This document shows, in pieces, positions 9,220 to 18,547 of a stretch of 64,000 nt of DNA. Source of the DNA: Microvirga soli (lineage in GTDB: Bacteria; Pseudomonadota; Alphaproteobacteria; Rhizobiales; Beijerinckiaceae); the NCBI RefSeq assembly GCF_016734765.1, contig NZ_JAERQE010000023.1, positions 16,664 to 80,663 on the forward strand, written 5' to 3'. Both the position numbers and the translations under genes were made by a program. Positions within the stretch are counted from its first letter, which is position 1, and every line of letters begins with the position of its first letter. Below the pieces are notes generated by a model. That model did not search any database, had not been told where the DNA came from, and saw nothing but the letters and a program-made list of their open reading frames with translations.

Positions 9220-10191
9220 ATGTTCCGACGCCTGTTTGTCTTTTTCGCCTTTGCCCTGGCTCTTGCCAGTCCCGTTGCCGCCCAGGATGCGGCCGACGCG
9301 ATCGTGCGCCTGAACCGGCTCGAGAGCCAGTTCCGGCAGATGTCCGGCCAGATGGAGCAGCTCCAGTACGAGAACCGCCAGCTGAAGGAACAGCTGCGCA
9401 AGTTCCAGGAGGACGTGGAGTTCCGCTTCCAGGAGGGGCGTGGCGGCTCCAAGCCCGCTCCCGCCCCGTCCACCGCGACGCCTTCGCGGCCTGCCCCGTC
9501 ACAGCCGGCGCCGGCCCAGTCGCAGCCCCAGCGCCGCAGCGACGTATTCGACCCGTCGGAGGCGCCCAGCGCCCCCGGCGCGCCCCGTCCGCTCGGCTCG
9601 ACCCCGCCGTCCGCGCCGCTCGCCGAGGCTGATGCCGGCCGTCCGATGCCGCTTCCGGGTGGTCAGTTGGCCGGGATCGGGGAACTGATCGAGCAGGATG
9701 ACGCCGAGGGCGCCCCGCTCGACCAGCACGCCGATGTGCAGACAGCGTTGCCGCAGGGCGCCATCATCGAGCGTTCCAATCCCAGCGTGGCAGCCGCTAG
9801 CGCCGCCAGTCCCCGGTCGGATTTCGATACGGCCTACGCTTCCTTCACCTCGAAGCAGTACGACCAGGCCGAGATGAGCTTTCGCCGCTTCCTGCAATCC
9901 AACCCCCGCGACAAGCTGGTGCCGGAAGCCACCTTCTGGCTCGGCGAGACCTATCTCGTGCGCAGCCGGTATCGCGAGGCAGCGGAGCAGTTCCTGAACG
10001 TCTCGGCCGAGCATCCGGACACACCCAAGGCGCCCGATGCCCTGCTGCGGCTCGGCATCTCCCTGAACGGCCTCGGGGCCAAGGATCGCGCCTGCGCGGT
10101 CTTCGCCGAACTCGACCGCAAGTACCCGCAGGCCTCCGCGCCCGTCCGCCAGGCCTCCGAGCGCGAGCAGAAGCGGATCAAGTGCAGCTGA
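9220..10191 (+). CDS. cpoB: Cell division coordinator CpoB (YbgF)
   Basis: A 323-residue periplasmic protein with a signal peptide at about residues 1-22 ending VAAQ-D. A coiled coil at about residues 30-70 (LNRLESQFRQMSGQMEQLQ) is of the type that trimerises in CpoB. A long Pro/Ala/Ser linker precedes a C-terminal block of tetratricopeptide-like repeats (about 205-320). In E. coli CpoB binds TolA and coordinates peptidoglycan synthesis with outer-membrane constriction. The start ATG 9220 lies just downstream of the pal terminator. Upstream extension is possible in frame but would translate the terminator hairpin. Confidence 0.92.
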   Translation: MFRRLFVFFAFALALASPVAAQDAADAIVRLNRLESQFRQMSGQMEQLQYENRQLKEQLRKFQEDVEFRFQEGRGGSKPAPAPSTATPSRPAPSQPAPAQSQPQRRSDVFDPSEAPSAPGAPRPLGSTPPSAPLAEADAGRPMPLPGGQLAGIGELIEQDDAEGAPLDQHADVQTALPQGAIIERSNPSVAAASAASPRSDFDTAYASFTSKQYDQAEMSFRRFLQSNPRDKLVPEATFWLGETYLVRSRYREAAEQFLNVSAEHPDTPKAPDALLRLGISLNGLGAKDRACAVFAELDRKYPQASAPVRQASEREQKRIKCS

Positions 10192-10220
10192 TCCGCTGAC
10201 CTTTCTGAAGGCCCCACGCC

Positions 10221-11246
10221 GTGGCCCCCGTCTCGCCCCCCGATGATCCGCTCTCGGATGAAGGGCTCGAGCGTCTTTTTTCTTCTCTGAACAATGCCTC
10301 GGGCATCCTTGCGGCCGTGTCGGGCGGGCCGGATTCGATAGCCCTCATGCATGGCCTCGCCCGCTGGGCTGCGATTGGCCAACACCCTCCCATTTACGTC
10401 GCCACCGTCGATCATGGCCTTCGGCCCGAGGCCGCCGAGGAGGCTGCCTTAGTGGCGCGCGAAGCCGCTCTGTTGAATCTGCCGCACCGGACGCTGACCT
10501 GGGCCGGGCAAAAGCCCGTGACCGGAATTCAGGAGGCTGCCCGCGAAGCGCGCTACCGCCTCCTCGTCGAGCATGCCCGAGAGGCAGGAGCCTCCCATCT
10601 CGTCACGGCCCACACCCTCGACGACCAGGCCGAAACGGTGATGATGCGCCTGTCGCGCGGCTCCGGGTTGTCGGGCCTTGCCGGCATGCGCCGGGACACC
10701 GATCGGCAAGGCATCCGGCATTTGCGGCCGCTTCTCGGCTTGCCCAAGTCACATCTTCTCGATCTGTGCCGGCGGAACGGCTGGCGCTTCGTCACCGATC
10801 CGTCGAACGCGGACGAGCGCTATGCCCGGGTCCGCTGGCGCGGGCTGATGCCGCTCCTTGCCGCCGAGGGGCTCACCGCCGAGCGCCTCGCCCGCTTTGC
10901 CGAAAGAGCCGCCCGGGCGGACGAGGCACTCGACCTTAAAGCGCGGGAGGCCCTGGATCGCGGTGAGCCGATTCTCGAAGTGGGCACCCTTTCGTTTCAG
11001 GCGAAGATCCTGACGGAGGAGCCTTTCGACATCGCCCTGCGGGTGCTGGAGCAGGCCCTGACGCGGGCCGGCCTGGATCTGGACAACAGCCGTCTTCATC
11101 GGCTCGAATCCTGCACGGAGCGCCTGCGGCAGGCTGCCGGGGCCGGGGAGGCGTTGAGCCTCACCGTCGCGGGCGCCCATCTGCGCCTTACCCCTGGCGG
11201 ACGGGTCTTTGTCGGGCCGGAACCGCCACGCCATCGGGGCCGTTAG
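10221..11246 (+). CDS. tilS: tRNA(Ile)-lysidine synthase TilS
   Basis: A 341-residue N-type ATP pyrophosphatase with the PP-loop SGGPDS at about residues 34-39, followed by the TilS motifs VDHGLRPEA and HTLDDQAETVMMRL...GLSGLAGM. The enzyme converts the wobble cytidine of the tRNA-Ile(CAU) anticodon to lysidine so that it reads AUA, and it is usually essential. The length suggests the catalytic and first accessory domains, as in other alphaproteobacterial TilS proteins. The start is GTG 10221 with CTGAAGG upstream. The gene is 29 bp after cpoB. Confidence 0.95.
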   Translation: MAPVSPPDDPLSDEGLERLFSSLNNASGILAAVSGGPDSIALMHGLARWAAIGQHPPIYVATVDHGLRPEAAEEAALVAREAALLNLPHRTLTWAGQKPVTGIQEAAREARYRLLVEHAREAGASHLVTAHTLDDQAETVMMRLSRGSGLSGLAGMRRDTDRQGIRHLRPLLGLPKSHLLDLCRRNGWRFVTDPSNADERYARVRWRGLMPLLAAEGLTAERLARFAERAARADEALDLKAREALDRGEPILEVGTLSFQAKILTEEPFDIALRVLEQALTRAGLDLDNSRLHRLESCTERLRQAAGAGEALSLTVAGAHLRLTPGGRVFVGPEPPRHRGR

Positions 11247-11299
11247 CCGAATCTCCTGGCTCAGGTTATCGGAAGGCGCCGCATAGGTGCCGCATTCCC

Positions 11300-11328
11300 T
11301 TGGCAAGGCGGGACGGTACGCCTACATT
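11300..11328 (+). promoter_or_regulatory. Candidate ftsH promoter
   Basis: TTGGCA (11300-11305), 17 bp, then TACATT (11323-11328), about 60 bp before the ftsH start. The same stretch also reads CTTG-N18-CCTACAT, which resembles an alphaproteobacterial heat-shock (sigma-32) promoter. ftsH is heat-shock controlled in several bacteria and rpoH is encoded in this window. Which factor is used is not decidable by eye. Confidence 0.45.
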
Positions 11329-11390
11329 GAGTTTAGCCGCGCGCGGAGACCTCCTCGTGCTTTTCTCCCTCTGGGGCAGAACCTGATCAG

Positions 11391-13310
11391 ATGAATTCAA
11401 ATTTCCGCAACTTCGCCCTGTGGGTGGTGATCTTCCTCCTTGTGCTGGCGCTCGTGACACTCTTCCAGAGCCCCGGCCAGCGAGGCGGCGGCAGCGATAT
11501 CGCCTATAGCCAGCTTCTCAGCGAGGCCGATGCCGGGCGCATCACCAGCGTGGTCATCTCCGGCCCCGAGATCAGCGGCACCTATACGGATGGCCGCACC
11601 TTCACGACCTATGCGCCGAACGATCCAGCGCTGGTCACGAAGCTGCAGCAGAAGGGCGTCTCGATCACGGCCCGTCCGCAGTCGGATTCGACCCCCTGGT
11701 TCATCGCGGTGCTTATGAACATCCTGCCCATCGCGCTCTTCATCGGCGCCTGGGTGTTCCTCTCGCGCCAGATGCAGAGCGGCGCCGGCCGGGCCATGGG
11801 CTTCGGCAAGTCGAAGGCGAAGCTCCTGACGGAGGCCCATGGCCGCGTGACCTTTGACGACGTCGCCGGCATCGATGAGGCGAAGGAGGATCTGCAGGAG
11901 GTCGTGGAGTTCCTGCGCGATCCGCAGAAGTTCCAGCGCCTCGGCGGGCGCATTCCCCGCGGCGTGCTGCTGGTCGGCCCTCCCGGCACCGGCAAGACCC
12001 TCACCGCCCGGGCCGTCGCCGGCGAGGCCAACGTGCCGTTCTTCACCATCTCGGGCTCCGACTTCGTCGAGATGTTCGTGGGTGTGGGCGCCTCCCGCGT
12101 GCGCGACATGTTCGAGCAGGCCAAGAAGAACGCGCCCTGCATCATCTTCATCGACGAGATAGACGCCGTCGGCCGCCATCGTGGCGCCGGCTTGGGCGGC
12201 GGCAACGACGAGCGCGAGCAGACCCTCAACCAGCTGCTGGTGGAGATGGACGGGTTCGAGGCCAACGAGGGCGTGATCATTATTGCTGCCACCAACCGGC
12301 CCGACGTGCTCGACCCGGCGCTGCTGCGCCCGGGCCGCTTCGACCGCCAGATCGTGGTGCCCAATCCGGACGTGGTCGGCCGCGAGAAGATCCTGCGCGT
12401 GCACGTGCGCAAGGTGCCGCTGGCGCCTGACGTGGACCTGAAGGTGATCGCCCGCGGCACCCCCGGCTTCTCGGGCGCCGATCTGATGAACCTGGTCAAC
12501 GAGGCGGCGCTGCTGGCGGCGCGGCGCGGCAAGCGCATCGTGACCATGAAGGAGTTCGAGGACGCCAAGGACAAGGTGATGATGGGCGCCGAGCGCCGCA
12601 CCCTGGTGATGACCGACGACGAGAAGCGGCTGACCGCCTACCATGAGGCGGGCCATGCGGTGGTGGCGCTCAACGTGCCGGCCACCGACCCGGTGCACAA
12701 GGCGACCATCATCCCGCGCGGGCGGGCGCTGGGCATGGTGATGCAGCTGCCGGAGCGGGACAAGCTGTCCATGTCGTACGAGCAGATGACCTCGCGTCTG
12801 GCGATCATGATGGGCGGGCGCATTGCCGAGGAGATGATCTTCGGCAAGGACAAGGTGACGTCGGGCGCCCAGAGCGACATTGAGCAGGCCACAAGGCTGG
12901 CGCGCATGATGGTGACCAAGTGGGGCTTCTCGCCTGAGCTTGGCACGGTGGCCTATGGCGAGAACCAGGACGAGGTGTTCCTCGGTATGTCCATGGGGCG
13001 CCAGCAGAACATCTCCGAGGCGACGTCGCAGAAAATCGACTCCGAGGTGCGGCGTCTGGTGGAGGACGGGCTGAACGACGCCCGTCGCATTCTGACCGAG
13101 AAGCAGCACGAGCTTGAGGCGCTGGCCCGGGGGTTGCTGGAGTACGAGACGCTGTCGGGCGAGGAGATCCGCCACCTGCTCGACGGGCAGCCGCCGGTGC
13201 GCGACACCGGGGATGCGGCCACCCCCAGCCGCGGCTCCGCCGTGCCCACAACACGGCCCAACCGCCCAAGAGAAAACGACGGGGGCATGGAGCCCCAGCC
13301 GCAGGCTTAA
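11391..13310 (+). CDS. ftsH: ATP-dependent zinc metalloprotease FtsH
   Basis: A 639-residue membrane protease. There are two N-terminal membrane helices (about residues 4-23 and 103-122) around a small periplasmic domain. The AAA+ module has Walker A GPPGTGKT (196-203), Walker [12 protein letters not shown] and the second region of homology (RPGRFDRQ). The M41 peptidase domain has the zinc-binding HEAGH motif at 418-422. FtsH hexamers extract and degrade membrane and regulatory proteins, including RpoH and LpxC in E. coli. The ATG at 11391 is the first residue of the membrane helix. A clear terminator follows. The order tilS-ftsH-glmM is typical of Rhizobiales. Confidence 0.98.
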   Translation: MNSNFRNFALWVVIFLLVLALVTLFQSPGQRGGGSDIAYSQLLSEADAGRITSVVISGPEISGTYTDGRTFTTYAPNDPALVTKLQQKGVSITARPQSDSTPWFIAVLMNILPIALFIGAWVFLSRQMQSGAGRAMGFGKSKAKLLTEAHGRVTFDDVAGIDEAKEDLQEVVEFLRDPQKFQRLGGRIPRGVLLVGPPGTGKTLTARAVAGEANVPFFTISGSDFVEMFVGVGASRVRDMFEQAKKNAPCIIFIDEIDAVGRHRGAGLGGGNDEREQTLNQLLVEMDGFEANEGVIIIAATNRPDVLDPALLRPGRFDRQIVVPNPDVVGREKILRVHVRKVPLAPDVDLKVIARGTPGFSGADLMNLVNEAALLAARRGKRIVTMKEFEDAKDKVMMGAERRTLVMTDDEKRLTAYHEAGHAVVALNVPATDPVHKATIIPRGRALGMVMQLPERDKLSMSYEQMTSRLAIMMGGRIAEEMIFGKDKVTSGAQSDIEQATRLARMMVTKWGFSPELGTVAYGENQDEVFLGMSMGRQQNISEATSQKIDSEVRRLVEDGLNDARRILTEKQHELEALARGLLEYETLSGEEIRHLLDGQPPVRDTGDAATPSRGSAVPTTRPNRPRENDGGMEPQPQA

Positions 13311-13332
13311 AACGTCAGTCTTTGTGAAATCC

Positions 13333-13366
13333 AAGAACGCCCGCTCCCCAGCGGGCGTTCTTTTTT
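13333..13366 (+). terminator. Intrinsic terminator after ftsH
   Basis: Stem AAGAACGCCCGCT / AGCGGGCGTTCTT with a 4-nt loop, followed by a run of T. It lies 23 bp after the ftsH stop. Confidence 0.92.
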
Positions 13367-13534
13367 GTTTACCTCAAAGTACTAATACTACACATGAGCC
13401 AGGCGTAAGGTTTGTAACAATCGCTTATCACTTGTGATGCGCGGATCGGCCTCCATGCCTTGACCGAAGTGGGGGAGGTTGCTTTGAAAAAGCAAAGGCG
13501 CGGATCAGCGCAACGGAATGCGGAGACCAAGCAC

Positions 13535-14890
13535 GTGCGGAAATACTTCGGGACCGACGGAATTCGGGGCCGCGCCAACGGCATCATCACACCGGACCTC
13601 GCCCTCAGGGTCGGGCAGGCCGCCGGCCTCATGTTCCAGCAGCGGGGCGATTACCGGCACCGGGTCGTGATCGGCAAGGACACGCGGCTGTCCGGCTACA
13701 TGATCGAGTCGGCCCTTCAGGCGGGCTTCACCTCGGTGGGCATGGACGTCCTCCTTCTCGGGCCGATCCCGACGCCTGCGGTGGCCATGCTGACCCGCTC
13801 CATGCGCTGCGACCTCGGCGTCATGATCTCGGCCTCGCACAACCCCTACGAGGATAACGGCATCAAGCTGTTCGGCCCGGACGGGTTCAAGCTCAGCGAC
13901 GACATGGAGCTTCAGATCGAGGCCCTGATCGATTCCGACCTGACCAGCCGCCTGTCCGGCTCCGCCACCCTCGGCCGCGCCAAGCGCATCGAGAGCGTTC
14001 AGGCCCGCTATATCGAATTCGCCAAGCGCACCCTGCCGCGGCAGGTCGATCTCGAAGGCATGCGGGTCGTGATCGATTGCGCCAACGGCGCCGGCTACAA
14101 GGTGGCCCCGGAAGCCCTGTGGGAGCTGGGCGCCGAGGTGATGTCGATCGGCGTCGAGCCGAACGGCTTCAACATCAACCACGATGTCGGCTCCACCGCG
14201 CCCGATGCCCTGATCCAGAAGGTCCGGGAGTTGCGAGCCGATGTGGGCATTGCCCTCGACGGCGATGCCGACCGGGTGCTGATCGTCGACGAGAAGGGCC
14301 ACAAGGTAGACGGCGACCAGCTCATGGCCGTGGTCGCACGCTCCTGGAAGGACGACGGACGCCTGTCGCAGCCCGGCATCGTCGCGACGATCATGTCGAA
14401 TCTCGGCCTGGAGCGCTTCCTGGGCGGCATGGGCCTTGGCCTCGTGCGCACGGCGGTCGGCGACCGCTACGTGCTCGAGCACATGCGGGCCCACGGCTTC
14501 AACCTCGGCGGCGAGCAGTCCGGGCACATCATCATGTCCGACTACACCACCACGGGCGACGGCCTCGTGGCGGCGCTGCAGCTACTCGCGGTGGTCAAGA
14601 GCCTCGGCAAGCCGGTCTCGGAGGTCTGCCACTGCTTCGAGCCCCTGCCGCAGGTGCTCAAGAACGTGCGCTACAAGGCCGGCAAGCCCCTGCAGGACGC
14701 CTCGGTCATCAAGGCCATCGAGTCAGGGCGCGAGACCCTCGGTCAAGCGGGCCGTCTCGTGATCCGCCCCTCCGGCACCGAGCCGGTCATCCGTGTGATG
14801 GGCGAGGGCGACAACGAGGATATCGTCAACCGCGTGGTGGACGACGTGGTGGCTGCCGTCACCCAGGCGGCTTCCAAGGTCGCCGCGTAA
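13535..14890 (+). CDS. glmM: Phosphoglucosamine mutase GlmM
   Basis: A 451-residue alpha-D-phosphohexomutase that converts glucosamine-6-phosphate to glucosamine-1-phosphate for UDP-GlcNAc, peptidoglycan and LPS synthesis. It opens with the family signature [11 protein letters not shown]. It carries the phosphoserine active site ISASHNP (Ser101), the magnesium loop ALDGDADR, the sugar-binding GGEQSGH, and the C-terminal phosphate-binding RPSGTEP. I chose GTG 13535 because GGAG (13522-13525) lies 9 nt upstream and the protein then starts just before RKYFGTDG, as in other GlmM proteins. A TTG start at 13460 would add 25 unlike residues. Confidence 0.95.
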   Translation: MRKYFGTDGIRGRANGIITPDLALRVGQAAGLMFQQRGDYRHRVVIGKDTRLSGYMIESALQAGFTSVGMDVLLLGPIPTPAVAMLTRSMRCDLGVMISASHNPYEDNGIKLFGPDGFKLSDDMELQIEALIDSDLTSRLSGSATLGRAKRIESVQARYIEFAKRTLPRQVDLEGMRVVIDCANGAGYKVAPEALWELGAEVMSIGVEPNGFNINHDVGSTAPDALIQKVRELRADVGIALDGDADRVLIVDEKGHKVDGDQLMAVVARSWKDDGRLSQPGIVATIMSNLGLERFLGGMGLGLVRTAVGDRYVLEHMRAHGFNLGGEQSGHIIMSDYTTTGDGLVAALQLLAVVKSLGKPVSEVCHCFEPLPQVLKNVRYKAGKPLQDASVIKAIESGRETLGQAGRLVIRPSGTEPVIRVMGEGDNEDIVNRVVDDVVAAVTQAASKVAA

Positions 14891-14910
14891 GGCACATCTC
14901 CCGTTTCAAA

Positions 14911-14948
14911 ACAAAAGCCCCGGCGAGTGGATCGCCGGGGCTTTTGTT
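14911..14948 (+). terminator. Intrinsic terminator after glmM
   Basis: Long stem ACAAAAGCCCCGGCGA / TCGCCGGGGCTTTTGT with a short loop, continuing into TTTT. It starts 20 bp after the glmM stop. Confidence 0.92.
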
Positions 14949-14974
14949 TTGTTCTTGTGGGGAGTGGGGCACTG

Positions 14975-15073
14975 GTGTCATCCCCGGCGAGCGAAGCGAG
15001 GGAAGGGGATCCATAGCGCTGAGCGTGTGTGGATTCCCTTCCCCTCCGCTGCGCTCCGGCCGGGAATGACACC
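14975..15073. repeat. Dispersed palindromic repeat, family A, copy 2
   Basis: About 99 bp with outer arms GTGTCATCCCCGGC and GGCCGGGAATGACACC and inner arms GGGATCCATAGCGC and GTGGATTCCCTTCC. It is the copy most similar to 286-383 and is the main content of the 310-bp gap between the convergent glmM and RND pump genes. A weaker hairpin (ATCACCGG-TCGGTGAT, 15142-15164) lies near the 3' end of the pump gene. Confidence 0.75.
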
Positions 15074-15200
15074 CCTGGGTCATGGTCGAGCCCGTCTCCG
15101 CCATCCCGCTTCTGTGAAGTGCGGCGCTTATCCTAATTGAGATCACCGGCACAAAGTCGGTGATGACGAGAGGAAAGTGTCGAAAGTGCTATGCTGCCGA

Positions 15201-18200
15201 TCACTCCGCCGGATGGGCGGGAGGCTGATGCGGCGCATGAGGCTTGATGTCTTCCCCGTGAGGCCGCAGGCCGGTCTGCGCCCGCAGGCGGTCGATCATG
15301 TCGCCCACATAGGTGGATGGCTTGGTGAAGCCGCCGATGAGCAGATAGATCGACGGTACCACCAGCATGGTCAGCAGGGTGGAGACCGTCACGCCGCCCA
15401 CGATCACCGTGCCGATGGCATTGCGGGCCTCGGCGCCGGCGCCCGTGGACCAAGCGAGAGGAATGGCGCCGCCGATCATGGCGATCGAGGTCATCAGGAT
15501 CGGCCGCAGGCGCATGACCGATGCTTCGAGAACCGCATCTCGCACCGAGTATCCGCGTTCGCGCAGCTGGTTCGAGAACTCGACGATCAGGATGCCGTTC
15601 TTCGTCATGAGGCCGATGAGCAGGATCATGCCGATCTGGCTGTAGATGTTGAGCGTCTGCCCCGTGACAAACAATGCCAGCAGACCGCCCGTGACCGCGA
15701 GCGGCACGGTGAGCATGATGATGAACGGGTTGATCCAGCTCTCGAACTGCGCCGCCAGCACCAGGAACACCACGAGCAGCGCCATGGCGAAGGTCACGTA
15801 GATCGCACCGGTCGAGTCCAGGAAGTCCTTGGACTGGCCATTGTAGCCGATACGCACCTCCGCCGGCAGGTTGTCGCGCACGATCTGCTGAAGGATTTCC
15901 AGACCTTCGCCGATGGAAACGCCCGGCGTCAGCGAGGATTGAATCGTGATCGAACGCAGGCGGTCGAACCGGTTCAGGGCCTGGGGAGCCGCCGATTCCG
16001 TCAGGGTCACGAAGGACGACAGAGGCACCAGCTCGCTGTTGGCGGCACGGATGAAGGTGTTGGTGAGATCGCTCGGCGTCGCGCGATCCTGGGCGCGGGC
16101 CCGCATGATCACCGGATACTCGTCGCCACGGCTGACGAAGGTCGAGACTTCGGTCTCACCGAACATCAGCTGGAGCGTACGGCCGATATCCTCAACCGAG
16201 ACGCCAAGATCGGCGGCGCGCTGACGGTCGATCTGCACGCGAATGTCCGGCTGCGACTCGCGGTAGTTGGAGTCCATGTTGACGAACTTGCCCGTCTCCT
16301 GGGCCTTCTGCATGACGATGTCGCGCCAGCCTCGGATGGTCTCATAATCGGGACCGCCGAGCACGAACTGGATCGGCTGGCCGAAGCCGCCTGCGCCGCC
16401 GAAGGCCGGTGGGTTGACCACCGATACGCGCGCGCCGGGGAAGTTCGACACCTTCGGCGTCAGCTGGCGCACGATGTCCTGCTGGCTTTCTGTCCGCTCC
16501 TCCCAGGGCACGAGACGCACGATCACGATGCCTTCGTTGACCGGGGAGGGACGGGCGAAGCCCGGCGCGACCTGGCTCAGCATGGACCCGATGACGCCCT
16601 GTTCCTGCAGGGGCAGGATGGCCTTCTCGACCTCCTTCACCCGGTCGCGGGTGTAGTCGAGGCTCGCGCCTTCCGGCGCCTGCAGCCTGACGATGATGGC
16701 GCCGCGATCCTCCTGCGGGGCGAATTCCTTCGGCAGGGACTGGAACAAGCCGTAGGCCGAGAGCGACACGAGGAAGCCGACGAAAAGGATGACGACCGGA
16801 ATCCTCAGGGCGCGGGAGAGCAGCCAGCGATAGCCGTTGTTCATCTTCTCGAAGACCGGTTCGGTCATGCGCTGGATGCGGCCGTGGGCCGGAACCATCA
16901 GCTTGGAGCACATCATCGGCGTGAGGGTTCTGGCCACGACGCCCGAGAAGAAGATGGCGGCCGCGAGCGTGATGCCGAATTCGCGGAAGAGCTTGCCGGT
17001 GTTGCCCGTCATGAAGGCGAGCGGCACGAACACCGCCATCAGGGTGGCGGTCGTCGCGATCACCGCGAAGCCGATCTCGCGCGCACCGTCGAAGGAAGCG
17101 AGCAGCGGCGGCTGCCCTTCCTCGATGCGCCGGTGCACGTTCTCGATCTCCACGATGGCGTCATCCACCACAATGCCGATGGCGAGCACGATGGCGAGCA
17201 GGGTCAGCACGTTGATGGACGCGCCGAAGAACGCCATCACCATGAAGGCCGCCGTGATGGAGACCGGGATCGCCACCATGGCCACGATGGTCGAGCGCCA
17301 GTCGCGCAGGAAGACCAGGATCACGAGGATCACCAGCGCCACGCCTTCGAGAAGTGTCTTCAGCACGCCGTCGATGGAGGCGCGGATGAACTGGCTCTCG
17401 TCATAGGCCACTTCCGCCACGGTGCCGGGCGGCAGCGACGTCTTGAGCTCCTCCAGTTCCTTGCGCACGCCTTCGACGACGGAGAGCGTGTTGGCGGTCG
17501 ATTGGCGCACGACGCCCAGGCCGATGGCGGTCTCGCCCGACTGGTAGAATTCGAAGCGCGTGTCCTCCGGGCCGACTTCGACCTGAGCGACCTCGCCGAG
17601 CCGAACCAGATAGCCGTTCTTGTTGGTGACGATCACTTGGGAGAATTCCTCAGGAGTCGCGAGGCGGGAATCCGTCTTGACGGTGAATTCACGCTGCGCG
17701 GACTCGATCCGGCCGCCGGGCAGTTCCACGTTCTGGCGCTTGATGGCGGTCTCCAGATCCTGCACCGTCAGGCCGCGGGCGGCCAGTGCCGGGCGGTCGA
17801 CCCAGACCCGCATGGCAAAGCGTCGCTCGCCGCTCAGGTTCACATTGGCGACGCCCGGAACGGTCGACAGGCGATCGACATAGACGCGCTTGAGGAAGTC
17901 GCTGAGCTCGAGGGCATCGAGGCTCGTGGAGGTGACGCCGACCCACAGAATGGCCGAGGCGTTCGCATCGACTTTTCGCACCACCGGCGTGTCGGCCCCG
18001 TCCGGCAGGCGCCCGGTCACGCGGGAGACGGCGTCGCGCACGTCCGATGTCGCGGCTTCCGGCTCGCGGGACACCTCGAATTCGATGGACACGGAGGAAC
18101 GGTCGTTCTGGCTTTGCGAGGTAATCTGGCGGATGCCTTCGATGCCGGCGACCGCGCCCTCGATGATTTCCGTCACCCGGCTCTCGATCACCTCGTTCGA

Positions 18201-18362
18201 GGCGCCACGATAGACGGTGGAGACCGAAACGACCGGACGGTCGACCTGCGGGTATTCGCGAACCGGCAGGTTCATGAGCGCCGCCAGGCCACCCACGATC
18301 AGCAGCAGGCTGACCACGACGGCGAAGACGGGGCGGCGGATGAAGAGGTCTGAAACCTGCAT
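15201..18362 (-). CDS. RND (HAE1/AcrB-type) efflux pump inner-membrane transporter
   Basis: About 1053 residues, the usual size for AcrB-family pumps. It has twelve predicted membrane helices, with the first right at the N-terminus (FIRRPVFAVVVSLLLIVGG). Two large periplasmic porter/docking loops are present. The proton-relay Asp pair is seen in helix 4 (AIGIVVDDAIVEIENV), and the RND motif GKLFREFG marks the start of helix 5-6. It should work as a trimer with the adaptor encoded just upstream and an outer-membrane channel encoded elsewhere. Start choice: ATG 18362 gives the canonical N-terminus. A GTG at 18413 with GGAGGAG from the family B repeat would add 17 residues and cannot be excluded. 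Confidence 0.93.
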   Translation of the reverse strand: MQVSDLFIRRPVFAVVVSLLLIVGGLAALMNLPVREYPQVDRPVVSVSTVYRGASNEVIESRVTEIIEGAVAGIEGIRQITSQSQNDRSSVSIEFEVSREPEAATSDVRDAVSRVTGRLPDGADTPVVRKVDANASAILWVGVTSTSLDALELSDFLKRVYVDRLSTVPGVANVNLSGERRFAMRVWVDRPALAARGLTVQDLETAIKRQNVELPGGRIESAQREFTVKTDSRLATPEEFSQVIVTNKNGYLVRLGEVAQVEVGPEDTRFEFYQSGETAIGLGVVRQSTANTLSVVEGVRKELEELKTSLPPGTVAEVAYDESQFIRASIDGVLKTLLEGVALVILVILVFLRDWRSTIVAMVAIPVSITAAFMVMAFFGASINVLTLLAIVLAIGIVVDDAIVEIENVHRRIEEGQPPLLASFDGAREIGFAVIATTATLMAVFVPLAFMTGNTGKLFREFGITLAAAIFFSGVVARTLTPMMCSKLMVPAHGRIQRMTEPVFEKMNNGYRWLLSRALRIPVVILFVGFLVSLSAYGLFQSLPKEFAPQEDRGAIIVRLQAPEGASLDYTRDRVKEVEKAILPLQEQGVIGSMLSQVAPGFARPSPVNEGIVIVRLVPWEERTESQQDIVRQLTPKVSNFPGARVSVVNPPAFGGAGGFGQPIQFVLGGPDYETIRGWRDIVMQKAQETGKFVNMDSNYRESQPDIRVQIDRQRAADLGVSVEDIGRTLQLMFGETEVSTFVSRGDEYPVIMRARAQDRATPSDLTNTFIRAANSELVPLSSFVTLTESAAPQALNRFDRLRSITIQSSLTPGVSIGEGLEILQQIVRDNLPAEVRIGYNGQSKDFLDSTGAIYVTFAMALLVVFLVLAAQFESWINPFIIMLTVPLAVTGGLLALFVTGQTLNIYSQIGMILLIGLMTKNGILIVEFSNQLRERGYSVRDAVLEASVMRLRPILMTSIAMIGGAIPLAWSTGAGAEARNAIGTVIVGGVTVSTLLTMLVVPSIYLLIGGFTKPSTYVGDMIDRLRAQTGLRPHGEDIKPHAPHQPPAHPAE

Positions 18363-18417
18363 GGCTTTAATCGATCCAGATGGCTGCGAGAGGTTCGCAA
18401 CGAAACTCGACACAACA

Positions 18418-18536
18418 CTCCTCCCCCTTGTGGGGAGGAGTTGGAGGTGGGGGTGTCAGCGCTTTGCTGGTCAAGTCCAGCGCTCACACCCCCACCCCGG
18501 CCGCTGCGCGGCCACCTCTCCCCACAAGGGGGAGGG
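18418..18536. repeat. Dispersed palindromic repeat, family B, copy 2
   Basis: Compound palindrome with end hairpins CTCCCCCTTGTGGGGAGGAG and CTCTCCCCACAAGGGGGAGGG and internal arms GGGGGTGTCAGCGC and GCGCTCACACCCCC. It fills the whole gap between the adaptor gene and the RND pump gene. Its left arm, read on the minus strand, gives GGGGGAGGAG, which could act as a ribosome binding site for the pump gene. Confidence 0.78.
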
Positions 18537-18547
18537 AAAGAAGCGCG

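Noticed and set aside
15177..18353. A 1058-codon open frame on the plus strand opposite the RND pump gene
   Set aside because: It is antisense to a gene with clear RND motifs and arises from the GC-rich third codon position. Its translation is rich in His, Arg, Asp and Gly with no domain.
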